Source: Massariosphaeria phaeospora (Eukaryota > Ascomycota > Dothideomycetes > Pleosporales). From it: a stretch of 64,000 bases of DNA. Positions 11,272 to 23,438 of this stretch are shown one piece after another. The first letter of the stretch is position 1, and each line of letters begins with the position of its first letter. A program made the translations under genes and the position numbers. The notes beneath the pieces are model-generated. The model did not search any database. It was not told the origin of the DNA and worked only from the letters and a program-made list of their open reading frames with translations. Location: contig JAADJZ010000028.1 of assembly GCA_011032825.1 (NCBI GenBank), forward strand, positions 522,276 through 586,275. The letters run 5' to 3'.

Positions 11272-12222
11272 AACAGAAAGAATGCCGTTGGTGAGGATGC
11301 TATGCTGGGGGCTATCCAACCGGGTTGAAAATGAATGTGAAACATCGTCAAGATGAGCTTTTCTCCACTCAATTCCGCATACTTATCATCGAGGGGTATA
11401 ATAGTAAGAACTACAACTTCCCAGAAGACTACAACTAAAAAAGTCTTAAAATTGGCGATTTAGGACTCTACTTGGCATACGCATGGCACTAATCTCCCAT
11501 GCCCCATACAAAATCCACGTCTTCCACCCCTTCATCCCAAATCCCGCACCTCGCTCCCTTCTATCGCGCAAGGCGTTCGTCTGCAAGACCATTTTCGTTT
11601 TATCATGCCTATTTCACTTATAAGAGGAATATGCAGATAAGGCTAGGCTTTCGTAAGTAAAGTAGATTAGAGGGTTAGAAACTGGGCGATGGGTTAGGTA
11701 GGGTAGAGGGGACGGAGCGAGCGTAGTCCGATTAGCAGGTTATCGCCAACCGTACTTTAAATCGCTGTCTCCCAAAACCGACGCATTGTACTTCAGCTTA
11801 GTTCTGTTCAGTCCAGCTTGCCCGGATGAAGGTTCAAAACGAGCGGAGCTGCTACCACGCCACGAACGACGATGAAGAAACACCACGCAAGTTGCACGTA
11901 GATCCACGGAACCGTTCGGAAATGAGTTCCTTTGTTTAGTACAGATAGATGTATATAGCCTGTCCCGTGTCCCGTACACAAAGTGCAAAGAATCCGAAGG
12001 ACAGCAGAAGGCGATGAACGGATCGTCCGGTCCTGTAGCTGCGATCACGAAGCCAGCAATCCAAACCATACGCGAAATGCGCGTCTCGTGCCATCCATTC
12101 ACCCGTCGACATGATTTCATACGCGCCTCATTCGCTGAACGCGGAGCACCAAGCCAGCCGTGATGAAGTCTTTCATAACCGCCTCGACGCCGAACGAAAA
12201 CAAAAGGGACGGGTAATCGTTT
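11272..12222. other. Convergent 3' region
   Basis: It holds the 3' ends of the sulfate permease (+) and VPS9 (-) genes. No additional gene is supported; the frames here read out of or into the neighbours. Confidence 0.5.
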
Positions 12223-14811
12223 CAGGAGTTGCTGAGCGCTAGACATGCGTCCACGGCGAGGCCGACTCTGGTAAGTTGTCAGCGTGAATGGATTCCAATG
12301 TGTGGTGTTTAGCTTGAAGCGCTCCACGGGTAGAACTGACCGTCCCTGCTTCTGTCGTACAACATCATCGATCACATCCCGATCCAACTGGGGAAACATG
12401 CCCTGCAGCGTCTCTACCACGACATTGTGCTCTTGCCTCTGTATCCTACGCGCTTCTTCGGCTTCGGCTGATGCCTGCCTGGCTGCCGCATCTTCAGCGG
12501 AGAGTCGCTGCCGGTGCCGGTCTTCGTCTCCTGAGCGCCGTGGCTGCTTCTCGTTGAGTTGTGCGGATGGTGCGTTTCGACTATAGTCGGAGGATCGCCG
12601 GGCCGGTGGCTGGGGCGTGAGGCGAGGGGTGGTTGCGGGTTGCGACGACGAGGTCGTGGTTGTGTCATTGTCGGAGAAGATGCGACCGATTGTGCTGAGA
12701 GGCCGTTGGATTGTTCGTAGTAGGCCAGCGACTGCTGCGTTATCTTCTTCGGGCTCGACAACGTTCTGCCCATTTCGTAAGCTCGTTGAGCGTCGCGGCC
12801 CGGCTTGTTCTGCTTCGAGTGAGTTTCGCTGTGTGACTTCAGGCCGCGAGATAGCGGACTTTTCTGATAGATGGAGGTTGTGGGGAGAGGGCATGCGACG
12901 GTGTCCTGGAGTGATCGGAGGATTTGACTGGACTGCAAGTTGTGGAGCAGCCGATGACGCTTCCTGTGCTGCGGATGACTCTTCGGCATGCCGTTCTGCA
13001 ATGGCCGAGACGGCTGCCTCGACATTCTTCTCAAACTCTTCGTCGGTCACGGTAAGCGACGTTTTGTCGAGGCCCTCGACGAACTGAATTGCGCCCATGA
13101 GTGAGGAGATGTAGTAGCCTGCTTCACCGCCGAGCTTGTCCTGGTTACGGAACCTTAAGATGTACTGGACGTTGGAGACGAGGTGATCGGGATTCGCTTG
13201 GAGGACGGTATATATCAGAAGGGGCACGAATGCATCGGCCGACTGATCTGACGATGATGTTCGCAAGAACCCAAATATAACCTTACAGCAGTTCAGAACG
13301 CAGATAACTTTGTCTCTCGGTGCTCGGTAGCTCTTAATCTTGAGCAATTCTTGCTGAGCCAGATGCAAGAACTTTCTACCCTTATCGCTTACTGGCTTTA
13401 TATCCAGGTGCTCTTCTTTGATCCACTTGTAGATGCGGACTTTCTGTGCGAGAACCTCGTCGCGTTCAACATCTTCCTGGTGCTGGCCTCTCCTTCCGAG
13501 GCTTATCTGTTCTTGTCTCCGCCTGCTCTTGCTTGCAGGCTCTGGGGGAGGTATTGCCGGAGAAAAGGTTTGAGAATACAAGCGGTTCATGACAAGCTTC
13601 TCCATGCCTTCCCTTGCGTTATCAAATTCGGCATCGGAAACTGTGCGCCAGACTTCGCATTGGGCCATCTTTTTGCTGATAAACTCCAGGAAGTCTCCGA
13701 CAATTTTCACTTGCTCGTGCACCATCCACTGCTTCTTCCCAAACTCGAGTAGGAATGAGCGAAGGAACTTGGCAACAGGGTCGGCCGTGCGATGGCGCAG
13801 CTGCTCTAGGAAGCGATGGAAATCGAACGGTAGATCGGGCTCGGGATCCGGTATTGGAGGTTGAGGCTTGTATTGTGAAGCATGCGCGCTCGGCGACATG
13901 GGTTCGTTTAACGACGTGTTCGTGCCTACGCGATACAGCGACGCCGTTCGCGGAGGAGTCTGCAGAGGCTGTTCTGCAGCAGCGCCTTCGCCCTCGCCCG
14001 GGACAGGAAGCGGCTTGTCGACAGGAACGAGGCTAGACCTGCGCGGCGGGTGTGAGACCGGCGACTCCAACGCGGGCGCTGCAAATTCTAGGCGGGGTGA
14101 CATGATCTCATCGGCATCGGGCCCTTCATTGCCACGTTCGAATTGCTCCATTATACTCTGGATCTCAGTGCCCGATGCGTCTCCTGTCTCGGCCCCAGCC
14201 TCGTGACCAGAGGTATACGCAGCAGCGGCGTCATCCTCCAGGTCCTCCCTCCCGCTTGGTTTTCCTGGCGATATAGGCGAGGCGGCGCGGCTAGGGACAT
14301 CGCTGGTAGACAGGTACTTCTCGTCTTTGGGGGGCGGGGGAGGCGGTGAAGGGGAGCGGACTGGCACTTTGCCGGCGGCGTTCGAGGAAGACGCTGGCGG
14401 AGGCGTGGACGACAGGTCGACATTTGCGGTTCTGCTTGTTATCTCATCCAAGGGTTCTGCCAAAGGTTGATTCTGCTTGTGCTGACTGCTGGAAGTGTGC
14501 TCTTGCTCTCCGTGCGCCCTCGGCGCCTTGTCTATCTGCTCCTCTGGGCGCTCTGTCTGCGACTCGCGTTTCTTCTGTTGCTCCACCCGAGCTAGTTGCC
14601 CCGCCTCGTCTCGGGGCTGAGCAGCCTGCCCCGCCTCGTGGCTCTTGTTCCCACTCGGGCGACCATCTGGGGATGAAGCCACGCCTTCCGTCGCGAGCAC
14701 ACCCGGGGGTATCTCCAGCGCGCCCAGCAGCCCAGCACCGTTTTCTAGCGTGTCGCTGCGAGGGGTATCCTGGACGTCATCGAGGTGCGCAGCCGCGTTC
14801 GGGGGAGACAT
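12223..14811 (-). CDS. VPS9: VPS9-domain Rab5-type guanine-nucleotide exchange factor with CUE tail, about 838 aa
   Basis: Exon 1 is 14811-12341 and exon 2 about 12267-12223, with a 73-nt intron (GTCAGT...TACCAG). Splicing restores the CUE end RQKQGRVGLAVDACLAL; without it the frame runs on into nonsense. The first 320 residues are low-complexity, Pro/Ser/Glu-rich. A helical bundle starts near residue 327 (DLPFDFHRFLEQLRHR), the VPS9 core follows (DAFVPLLIYTVLQANPDHLVSNVQYI), and the CUE domain that binds ubiquitin lies at about 790-838 (ETLQGMFPQLDRDVIDDVV). Vps9 proteins activate Rab5/Vps21 on endosomes and act in vacuolar sorting. The start at 14811 (MSPPNAAAH) is the most natural; an upstream Arg-rich extension is open but looks non-coding. 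Confidence 0.88.
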
Positions 14812-15115
14812 GGACCGTCGCCGGCGGGAGGATGGAGAGTACGGACGAGCTTGGAGCAGCCGGCTTCCATGCAACAGCGGAGATTTCGTAGAGCCGGTGA
14901 GAAGAGTTCGCGGGTGAGTGTCCTGGCAGGGCTGGGCTTGCGTTCGACGTGACCGCCACCGCCTACGCGTATGCCAAGCCATGCGGCGGCGTTTGGGAGC
15001 CGAAACCCCCGAGCCGCTAGTGCAGTTCTTCCTCAGTGTCAGCAGCCTCGCCTGGTGGCGTCGGTGCACCTCAACAACAACGAACACGCTCAATACCGTT
15101 CTACTTCACTCCGAT
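14812..15115. promoter_or_regulatory. Bidirectional promoter, VPS9 and ASNSD1-like genes
   Basis: Only about 304 bp lies between the two divergent start codons. It must hold both promoters and 5' UTRs. I see no clear TATA box. Confidence 0.5.
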
Positions 15116-16892
15116 ATGTGCGGCATCTTCTTCTCGCTTAGTCGGAAGGGCTACGTCCCTCCGGACCCGACCACGGCCCAGCGCCTGAAGAATCGTGGCC
15201 CCGATAGCTCTGGACAGCATCAGACACTAATCCCAGCAACTGCATATCGTCACCCAGAATCGACTCGGCTTCATGCTACCTTCTTTTCCACTGTGCTCTC
15301 ACTCAGAGGCACCGCCCTCGTCGAGCAGCCCCTCAGAGATGATGCTTCAGGATCCATTCTATGCTGGAACGGTGAAGCCTGGTCTGTAGACCGCGAAGCC
15401 GTATCAGGCAACGACTCTCGCGTTATTTTCGATTTGTTTCTACGCTCATGCGCAGCGAAATGGACCGACCAGAGGATCGATTCGATCGCTCGAACAATCC
15501 AGGTCATATCCGCCATCAGAGGGCCGTTCGCTTTCGTTTTCTACGATGCGATGAACCACCACCTCTATTACGCACGAGACTGCCTAGGCAGACGTTCACT
15601 CCTGCGCAAGTCTACGTCTGAACATGAGCTAGTTCTATCTAGCGTGTGTGATAGTTCTGCTGGTAGTCGCTGGGGTGAGGTAGAAGCTGACGGGCTGTAC
15701 GTACTTGACCTTCAAGCTGCCTCCTCCGGGGCATCCTTTGACGCTACCCATTTCCCTCATCGCCGTAGAGATGACAACGCGCCAAGTTCCTTGACATTAG
15801 TAGGTAAGTTTGCGAGTCCGGAAAATTGACTGACTCCGTTAGACCCTGCCTTTTCCAGACATGAACAAGTCCGGTTCCGACAGCGGTGCGCCTCATATCC
15901 AGACCGAAATACTCAGTAAACTACGCGACTCACTTCAACAATCTCTTGCACTACGCGTTCATCACATCCGCGAAGCCACTGGACCAGGAGCGCCAGCCGC
16001 GAATCAAGACACTAAACTTGCCATTTTATTCTCCGGTGGCCTTGACTGTACAATATTAGCCCGCATGAGCCACGGTCTTCTGCCATTGGGCGAAACGATC
16101 GACCTTTTGAATGTCGCTTTCGAGAACCCACGCATACATGCCAAGCTAGACGTTGGTACCTCACCTTACGACCTCTGTCCGGATCGCATCACGGCAAGAT
16201 CCTCGCACGCGGAACTTGAGAGAGTATGCCCTGGACGATGTTGGCGGCTGGTCGAGATAAACGTTCCATACACGGATACGGCAGCATCTCGGAGTGATGT
16301 AATGACGCTGATGCACCCGCACAACACTGAGATGGACCTTTCGATAGCATATGCCCTTTACTTTGCTTCAAGAGGCACTGGTATCGTTCGACATACGAAT
16401 GGCCTCGAAGAAATATCTACAAAACCTTATCAAAGTACAGCGCATGTATTACTATCCGGCCTCGGTGCTGATGAGCTCTTTGGAGGTTACCAACGACATG
16501 CTATTGCATTCTCGCGACAGGGCCATTTGGGGATAGTTGGCGAACTCGAGCTGGATTTTAACCGGCTTGGAAAACGCAATCTGGGACGGGACGACCGCGT
16601 CATCAGTGACTCTGGAAAAGAGGTACGCTTTCCATACCTTGACGAGAACTTTATCGCACTGGTGCTGGAGCTGCCTGTGTCGGCCAAATGTGACTTTGCG
16701 ACTCCACAGATGGAAGGCTCAGACGATCCCGCACGATTTCTGGAACCCGGAAAACGAGTTCTACGGCTACTTGCATGGGATTTAGGCATGAGAAACGTCG
16801 CTGCTGAGAAAAAGCGTGCAATCCAATTCGGTGCCCGTACGGCTAAGATGGAGACTGGGAAGACAAAAGGCACTCACCTTTTGACATGCTAG
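15116..16892 (+). CDS. Asparagine-synthetase-domain protein (ASNSD1-like), 573 aa
   Basis: Exons 15116-15803 and 15859-16892; the 55-nt intron has GTAAGT and TTCCAG. The protein starts MCGIFF, so Cys2 is available as the N-terminal nucleophile of a class II glutamine amidotransferase, and LKNRGPDSSG follows as in that fold. The second half has the ATP pyrophosphatase loop FSGGLDCTIL (about residues 287-296) and the motif LLSGLGADELFGGYQRH. In AsnB/Asn1 enzymes glutamine gives ammonia that is used to amidate aspartate. The shorter synthetase half and the spacing match ASNSD1 proteins, whose reaction is unproven. It shares a promoter region with VPS9. Confidence 0.88.
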
Positions 16893-17908
16893 CTAAAGAT
16901 GTAAGTCTCTGCAATCATTCCTACTGAAACTTGTGGCGATGATTAGAACCGGACTGGGGTAGGCAACCGGGCCGCTGCTTCGTGCCACTACTATCAACCC
17001 TACGCGTCGAGTACGGGTAGATAGATATGCATGTTGTAAGCCCTGGGGGTCGCTGACCTTTACTAGTGTAAAAGGCAAGTCTGAGCCTTGTACAAGTCGT
17101 GAAAGCTAATTGACATGTGTTATCGCTGCTATACTGACCAATACTTCGATAGATACCACAAGACCGATCCAAGGTTCAATCCATTCATTAGAGCATTTCT
17201 ATATCTCGCAAGAATCTTCTCCCATTCTGCTCGCTATTGTGGAATCTCGACGACGCCTCAGCAGATAGACTCACGTTCGAAGTCTCTGCTGCGCGGACAG
17301 TACGGCGTATTCTTGAAGGATTCGCTGAGCGTCCGACGCCGCTGTAAATGCCGACTAAGTAGTAGTCAGTTGGCCCAGCTCATCGTCAATCTCAGTGCCT
17401 TCCAACCAAACCGCCCAGTCCACAGTCGGAAAGATAATGCGAGCGCCTGCCGTGGGTGCACGGCAGTGTCCGCTACGTGCAGCCTGCACACGTGGAAGCA
17501 GGACGCTGCTTCTGTATTGGGTCAAGAGCGGACTGCGACCGCGTCTCGATGCGCAATGTAGCCTTCGCTTCTGCATCCAACTGCAACAGCTCGGGGCGTC
17601 CCACACTGATTCGGAAGCGAAGTGGTTAACAATTTACTTTTTCTCAAAAACGCTAATGGCATACCGTTCTTTGTGGACGATGTCGAATCATTTCGTTTCG
17701 ACGCCCGCCGGAGTAAACCCCGGCGCCCACAACACCAACACCAACAATAGAGTCTAAATGTGTGGGCTTGGTACCATCTCTTGCTCCCCACCAGGCTGCT
17801 CACGGAAACGTTTCGTCTTCCAAGATATAAATCAGAACGGTAGAATCACACAAATCTGAGTCTTGCCGCTTCTTCGCCCCCTCCGCCCTTATCGTGCAAT
17901 GCTCAATC
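16893..17908. other. Intergenic, no supported gene
   Basis: Small overlapping frames on both strands show no domain or splice pattern. A short ACACCAAC repeat occurs near 17736-17750. Confidence 0.45.
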
Positions 17909-18427
17909 CTATTTCTTGCCTGGTGTATTTGGGTTCACAACAGAACCCCCTGGCTTGTATATCTCTATGTACTGCCCGGGCTCACTGGTTTGTGGATTTG
18001 TGCCTGGGTCGCATCTGAAGAAAAACATGCAGTGAGTGGCACATTTGCCAGCATTAGCTCGCATCTGTATCGTCTTTCCTCGTGCTGAATTACATTGCAA
18101 AATGCCCGAGCTGCTGGCAAGGAAATGGGTTCATAGTTGGCCAAACGTCGTATTTCCGGCTCAACGGTATTGCTGTTCCTGCCGCCGCAATGATGCACTC
18201 GCCTACGGAGTATACGCTTTCTAATGGAAATAAGTACGGTGAATTCGAGATAGCAAGGTCTTGGACAATCTTACACAGTCCGGCTTGAGAAAATCAGTGG
18301 CGGATCTTTCGACAATGGAGCTAGAGGCTTCAATGTCTGGCTGGAGGAGTGGAGGAGTAACAAGAGCGACAGACGACGTAACGAAGAAGCTAGCCAATAG
18401 CGGAGCCTTCGTGAAATCAGCCCTCAT
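17909..18427 (-). pseudogene. Paralogue B of a small secreted Cys-rich protein, possibly broken by splice-site loss
   Basis: Exon 1 (18427-18275) encodes a signal-peptide-like start (MRADFTKAPLLASFFVTSSV, then ALVTPP) and ends at Cys before GTAAGA, as in the intact paralogue at 19464-19982. The last exon ends at 17909 and contains KCATHCMFFFRCDPG and SEPGQYIEIY, clearly related to ECSEICIYERKCNGDP and TEPGKYIARY. The middle exon cannot be joined cleanly: the first acceptor gives a stop in six codons or another frame. At the position of the paralogue's second acceptor (GCTAGCAG) this copy reads GCTGGCAA, so AG is missing. It may be a decaying duplicate or may use other sites. Confidence 0.5.
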
Positions 18428-19463
18428 CTTCGATGGAGAATCTGCGCAGAAGTGGTTGAAAGAAGAGATCGATAACGCACGAGCGAGGTTCAAGTTACAC
18501 ATGCGCAAAGTAGGTATCGTCTCTCTCTAAAAGCAATTTTCTAGAAGCAACGGCGCTGACCCAACAATCATCATCACAGGGTACATGATTACATGCCCGA
18601 CAAGACGACCCACTCGGCGTTACTGTAGCACGTGGGATGCTACTCCGTACCAACTTTAACAACAGTCCACTAGAAGCTAAACTAAGCGGACAAATCTCGC
18701 TTAACAATGTGCACGTTGGTGCTTGTCCTTTGCCAAGCTGGGGCGTCTACTTCACAACTACTTGCAGCCTGCCTCTCAAAGTTAGCGCAGAACTCTCACT
18801 CCCCGAGTCGTACGAAATAATGGTCACGTACGAAGATCAGTCCGCGCCGGCACAACGTGAACGTGAACGAGCTAGGAAGGATTGCAGTGTCATGGTACTG
18901 CTAAGTTAACAACAATAGCACTAACGTGATAGCCCTGGCGATCTTCGGCAGTTTTCAGCGTACGCTGAATGGGTTGTACAGAGATGTTCGGGAAGCTCGT
19001 GGGCGTTTCCGCTGTTGCGACTATGGGCTTGTTGAGATGACTCCTGTTAAATGTTCTTCTCGATTCGTTTGTCTGAACGGTCAGGAACACGTGGTTTTTC
19101 GTGTGGACTAATCTTCTAACGTCGGACTCGCTGTGAGGTTTTGTTTGTAAATAACCTGGCGTTTTGTGGTTGCTGTTCATGGTTTTAGCCTTTCTTCGGA
19201 TACAGCGGTATTGAGCTGGCTACCACCACTAGACAGAAATTTGCGGATCAACATGGGACGTTGCTTGGAATTTTGTTCACTATCTTCGGGAGTTCAAATT
19301 CGTGACGGTTATAGGGTGTTGGGGAGACCCATTGTGAGATTGAACAAGACTACGTAAGAAACTACGGTGTTATATTTATTGAGACGGCTCAGGGTGTTTA
19401 CTAACAAGGGGGTGGAGTGTTGCGTGTCAAAGTTCCGCCGCCTTTCTCCCCCTTTTTTCCCCC
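18428..19463. other. Intergenic between the two small secreted-protein paralogues
   Basis: A 90-codon + strand frame at 18637-18909 (with SLNNVHVGACPLPSWGVYF) looks protein-like but has no recognised family or flanking exons. I leave it uncalled. Confidence 0.4.
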
Positions 19464-19982
19464 TCATTCTTGTGAACCCACAGGTGTACCCGGCGGGGCT
19501 GCAGGGTTTCCTATGGTGTATCGTGCTATGTATTTGCCAGGCTCGGTTTTGCTAATGTCTGGGTCTCCATTGCACTTCCGCTCGTAAATGCAAATTTCAG
19601 AACACCTGCTAGCGTTAGTATGCTTCAGTGCCACGAGTCTAGGTACTCAGCTTGTCTTACTCGGTAAACGCTTGATGCAGTCGTTGGGGGAAAATTTTCT
19701 CCTCTGGGCAGGAATCGTAACTGAAGTTCCAACCGTGGCGGGGGTGGACATCAGACACGCAATCGTCTATACACTTCAACTGTTGACGTTGAGCATATGA
19801 AACTGTACCGGTGAGATTGGATGGGGAGTTCTTACGCAGATAGGCGAGAGGGCAGCTTCGGGTGCTGATCTTTCATAGACCGAGGAATCGACATTGGGTT
19901 CGAGAGGTTGGGAAGTAACAAGAGCCGTCGACGATGCAACGAGGCTTGTCAGCATGACAACGTTGGTGAAAAAGACCTTCAT
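19464..19982 (-). CDS. Small secreted cysteine-rich protein, 135 aa (effector-like), paralogue A
   Basis: Three exons, 19982-19836, 19779-19661 and 19605-19464. The introns are 56 and 55 nt, with GTAAGA donors and, in intron 2, a perfect TACTAAC branch before CTAGCAG. The protein starts MKVFFTNVVMLTSLVASSTA, a typical signal peptide with a cleavable end near residue 20. The mature part has seven Cys (PIC, LKC, DDC, DSC, TEC, EIC, RKC) and a Pro-rich tail. The exon layout and terminal motifs are shared with the copy 1 kb downstream. Small size, secretion signal and Cys content are features of fungal effectors or surface peptides; no known family is recognised and no role is claimed. Confidence 0.72.
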
Positions 19983-20807
19983 TTTGAATTGACAAGTATG
20001 TGAGGGACAGGATGGATTGACTCCAGCAATGGTTCGCGACCAAAGTGGGCTTTTATATCCGCAGAGCACGGTCGCTTGAGTAGCAGAGACGGCGGCACTT
20101 ACTTGGCCAACCATCTGGTTCCTGGGCTAATGTTAGATGCCAACGCAGGATCCATCCACTACCCGTTATGACTTCCAACTTCCAACATGATCTACCTATT
20201 ACTTTTACTTTGGTATAATTAGCTTCAGCATTACGCCCAGGGCGCGCGAGACGTGTTACATCTAACCCATCCGCCAGGTCATCTCTTGCCGGTATCTCCT
20301 GCTTGGTATTTAAGCTTTTGGTAAGGCGCTGCTCTCTACACTTGCTCTCGCTGCTGTACGTACAGTGGCGCTATGACAGCTTGCCTTGTAAGGTTCTAGA
20401 AATAACTATTAGCTGTGTACGTTAAGACAGCAGAACAATAAGGCGGCGATAGCAAGGTGCAGAGGGCGGGGCCTTACAATAGTCTGAATACTGTAAAGAT
20501 ACTAGCAAGAGGTGATCTAGTGCACGTTGGATCTAGTGGGTTAGACGTGACGGGGCGATGGGTTAGATCTAACCCGTCCCACCGGGAGCTCAGTGCACTG
20601 GTCACTTCCTCCACAACACAAACCACCCACTCAGCTCACGCTGAAATCAAAGGAGACTCCCCTCGCTGGACGGTTTCGCAAAGCTCAAACTTCTCCCCAA
20701 GTCAGAATGTGAATAGTGTGTATCGGCATGTCACCGCGGCTCGGGCGTTGTGGTGTTGTGTCGTATGGGCGCGGCCCGCAGGAGAGCTAAAGTGAATGTG
20801 TGGCATA
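19983..20807. other. Promoter side of paralogue A and flank of the transposon
   Basis: No gene is seen. It includes the perfect palindrome GGGTTAGATCTAACCC at 20560-20575 and a nearby direct GGGTTAGA at 20538. Confidence 0.45.
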
Positions 20808-20856
20808 CTCGGGCCCAAAGTTTCTCCGAAAAATCTCGCGAGATTGCCCGCGCGTA

Positions 20857-23348
20857 GCGCGGGCCTATCCCCCCAATGCAATCCAAAAACTACTACATAA
20901 ATCAATCCCCGCCACAACGCTATACTACTAAATTTTGAATTAGTAAAATTGTTTTGACCATGCCTCGCAATCCATCGCAAGCTAAAAAATACGCTGCTGA
21001 GGTTGTTGCGCTCAGAGGCCACGCGTCGCGCCTCCGCGAGTACACTAAGCCAGACATCAAATCCTACGCTACAGCGCACAACTTATTGTATTATCGCCTC
21101 CGCCGCGCCTACTTGAACCTCCCAACGCGATCTGATCGTTGTACGCAAGAAAATCAGCGATTGTCAGAAGAGCAAGACCTTGCGCTTGTACGCTATCTCG
21201 ACGCGATTGACGCGATCGGCTATAGAGTACACAGAGGGATAGTTGAACAACAGGCGTACGCACTTTTGAAGGAGTCTTACCTAGGAGTAGATAAAGCGCC
21301 TGCGCCGCTGGGCAAGTGCTAGGAGCGTCGCTAGCTGCAGAGGCATCCAAAGTACAAACGCGTTAAGGCAAAGCTATTGGAGGTGCAGCAGAAGCTCGCA
21401 CAGGAGCCTAAGGCGCTGCGCAGGTAGTTTACAAAGCTAGAAAGCTTTATTCAGCAACTAAGTATATTGCCAGCGGATACGTACAATATAGACGAGACTA
21501 GCTGCCAGATTGAAGTCGCAAGCAGCTAGTACGTTTACAGCAGAAATGGGCGCCAGATCTTCATCCCTAACGCCAACAATCGCGAGCTTGTTACTTTCGT
21601 AGAGTGTATAAGCGCAAACGGCGTAGCTATTCCTCTTATAGTTATTGTCAAGGCAGCAACAATCATAGAGCACTAGGTAACTAATATACCTAACAATTAC
21701 TTTATCTACACTAGCGACAGCGGGTACAGCAACGACAAAGTAGCGCTCGACTAGCTAAAGCATTTTGACAGAATAACAGCAAAGCAGCGGCAAGGCGTTT
21801 AGCGATTGCTTCTCGTTAACAGCTATAGCTCTTATAAAACGAAGAAGTTTACTTGGTACGCAAAAAAGCACTTTATACAGTTGTTTGCGCTGCTGCTTCA
21901 TACAACTTACTTGCTGCAGCTACTTAACGTTAGCTATTTCTAGCTACTCAAGTAGTATCACGGTTGCTGTTTAGACTAGGCTGCGCGTACTAGGTTAAAA
22001 GACATAAGCAAAGCTAACTTCATAGCGACTCTAGCAGAGATCCGGCGTCTCACGTTTACTCGCAGTACAATCTTTAGTAGCTAGAAACGTACAGGTTTCG
22101 CACTGCTTAATCTAGACGTCGTACTCGCCTAGCTTAAGTAGCAAGAGGATTGCAACTCTAGCGACGACAAGCAATCGCCTACACTCTCTCTAGCAACAGA
22201 CATACGCTCTACAACTTCGATCGTAGTATTCTTGCCTTTACAGCTTGCTTTATCGCTATCTCAAGCGCCCGTCCAACGCTACAACCGCGTTAAAATTGAT
22301 CTCTAGCAGGCGCAGCTTGTGCGCTGCGCGCAACTGTCAGACGTAACTTTAGAGCTAGAGAACCTAGCACCTAGCGACGCCGCCTAGCACACGCTAAAAA
22401 CAGTACGTTAACTCCAGGCGCAGGAGCCTTTCGTCTAGGCAGTGCTGCGTGAGCATCTCCCGCGCAAGGTCGCAGCTAGCGTTATTAAACACTAGCGAGG
22501 CGTCTCTGCGCTTGCTCGTACAGCTGAAAATTTAAAGCGAAAGCTTCGACGTACAAAGGCAGCGGTTACTGCCAAAAATAAGCGCCGTCGTCGCAAACAG
22601 CGAGCGCTTGACGTCAAAAGCGGACTAATATACTTTCAAGACGCCCGCAAGATAGTACAACAGCGGCAGGTTAACGACCTCGCTCGCTTTAGAAGTAAAC
22701 TTGCTGCCAAACAACTTTGCGAGGTTACTAAAATTGCTAACAAATACAAGCGATTACTGCTTACAATTAGAAACTATAGTAGCAAGTACTGCAAGCGCGC
22801 AGCGACTGACGTACTCGCTTAGCGCAGCGTAACGCGATAAGTACACGCGCACAACGACTACAGCTACAACACTAAGGCTACGAGCAAACTAGAGTATATA
22901 CTGCGCCCAAGCAGCCTTAAGTATCGCGAGGATAGTACAACAACAGATTTGACGCCTGCTTGTGAGGTAGCTAGCTAGGCGCGCCGTCTAGTCGATCTGT
23001 ACACCAAGTTTATTCTCTTAAAATTCCTACAGCCTACAACACTAGACAACAATATAATAGCTAAAAAAAGCGCCTTACTGCTTCCTCTGCAACTTAATTC
23101 TACAAGCGTTAAAATTAAGTTGCAAACGCAGCTTACAGCTATAGCAGATGAGATTGCAGATAGAAACTGCAGCGACGACGAGAGCAGCTACGCTAGCAAC
23201 ACTTGGCTAGATAACCTGCAAACTAACTAGGGCCTTCAATAAGATGTATATATTAATTATACTAGCTTAATTGTGTTACAAGAAAGCGTATTTCGCTAAC
23301 AAATTAAGACTGTAGTTTTTGGATTGCATTGGGGGGATAGGCCCGCGC
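20857..23348 (+). mobile_element. Inner Tc1/mariner-pogo (Fot-like) DNA transposon, 2492 bp
   Basis: Inverted repeats begin GCGCGGGCCTATCCCCCC and continue for at least 36 bp; the right copy ends at 23348. TA duplications lie at 20855-20856 and 23349-23350. The target TA was inside the left repeat of the outer element, so this insertion is the later event. Its terminal sequence differs from the outer element beyond the first GC-rich bases. Confidence 0.92.
20960..23230 (+). pseudogene. Inner-element transposase (HTH-CENPB plus DDE), nonsense-riddled
   Basis: One frame of 757 codons runs from the ATG to 23230 without an indel, but holds dozens of TAG stops, most at places where Trp or Gln would be expected. 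The N-terminus is an HTH region (DIKSYATAHNLLYYRLRRAY) followed by a CENPB-type helix. A catalytic motif YNIDET is visible near codon 175. The expected third acidic residue is Asn (LLNV at 21926). Only the first 121 codons are open. TAG arises from CAG or TGG by C-to-T change at CpA on either strand, as in RIP. No active product is expected. Confidence 0.85.
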
Positions 23349-23438
23349 TACCGTGTCCGTGCGCGCAACGCCCGAAGTTGCGCAACGCCCGATTACCAAA
23401 ACAGCACCTACACTTCAACGCGTAACAACTTAACAGCC

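Noticed and set aside
10627..11319. 230-codon open frame on the minus strand
   Set aside because: It mirrors the STAS-domain exon of the sulfate permease; composition is an antisense artefact.
18637..18909. 90-codon plus-strand frame with protein-like text
   Set aside because: No recognised family, no flanking exons and no support for its start.
20960..23230. TAG as a recoded sense codon in the decayed genes
   Set aside because: Intact genes in the window use TGG and CAG normally, and CpA deamination on either strand explains TAG at Trp and Gln sites.
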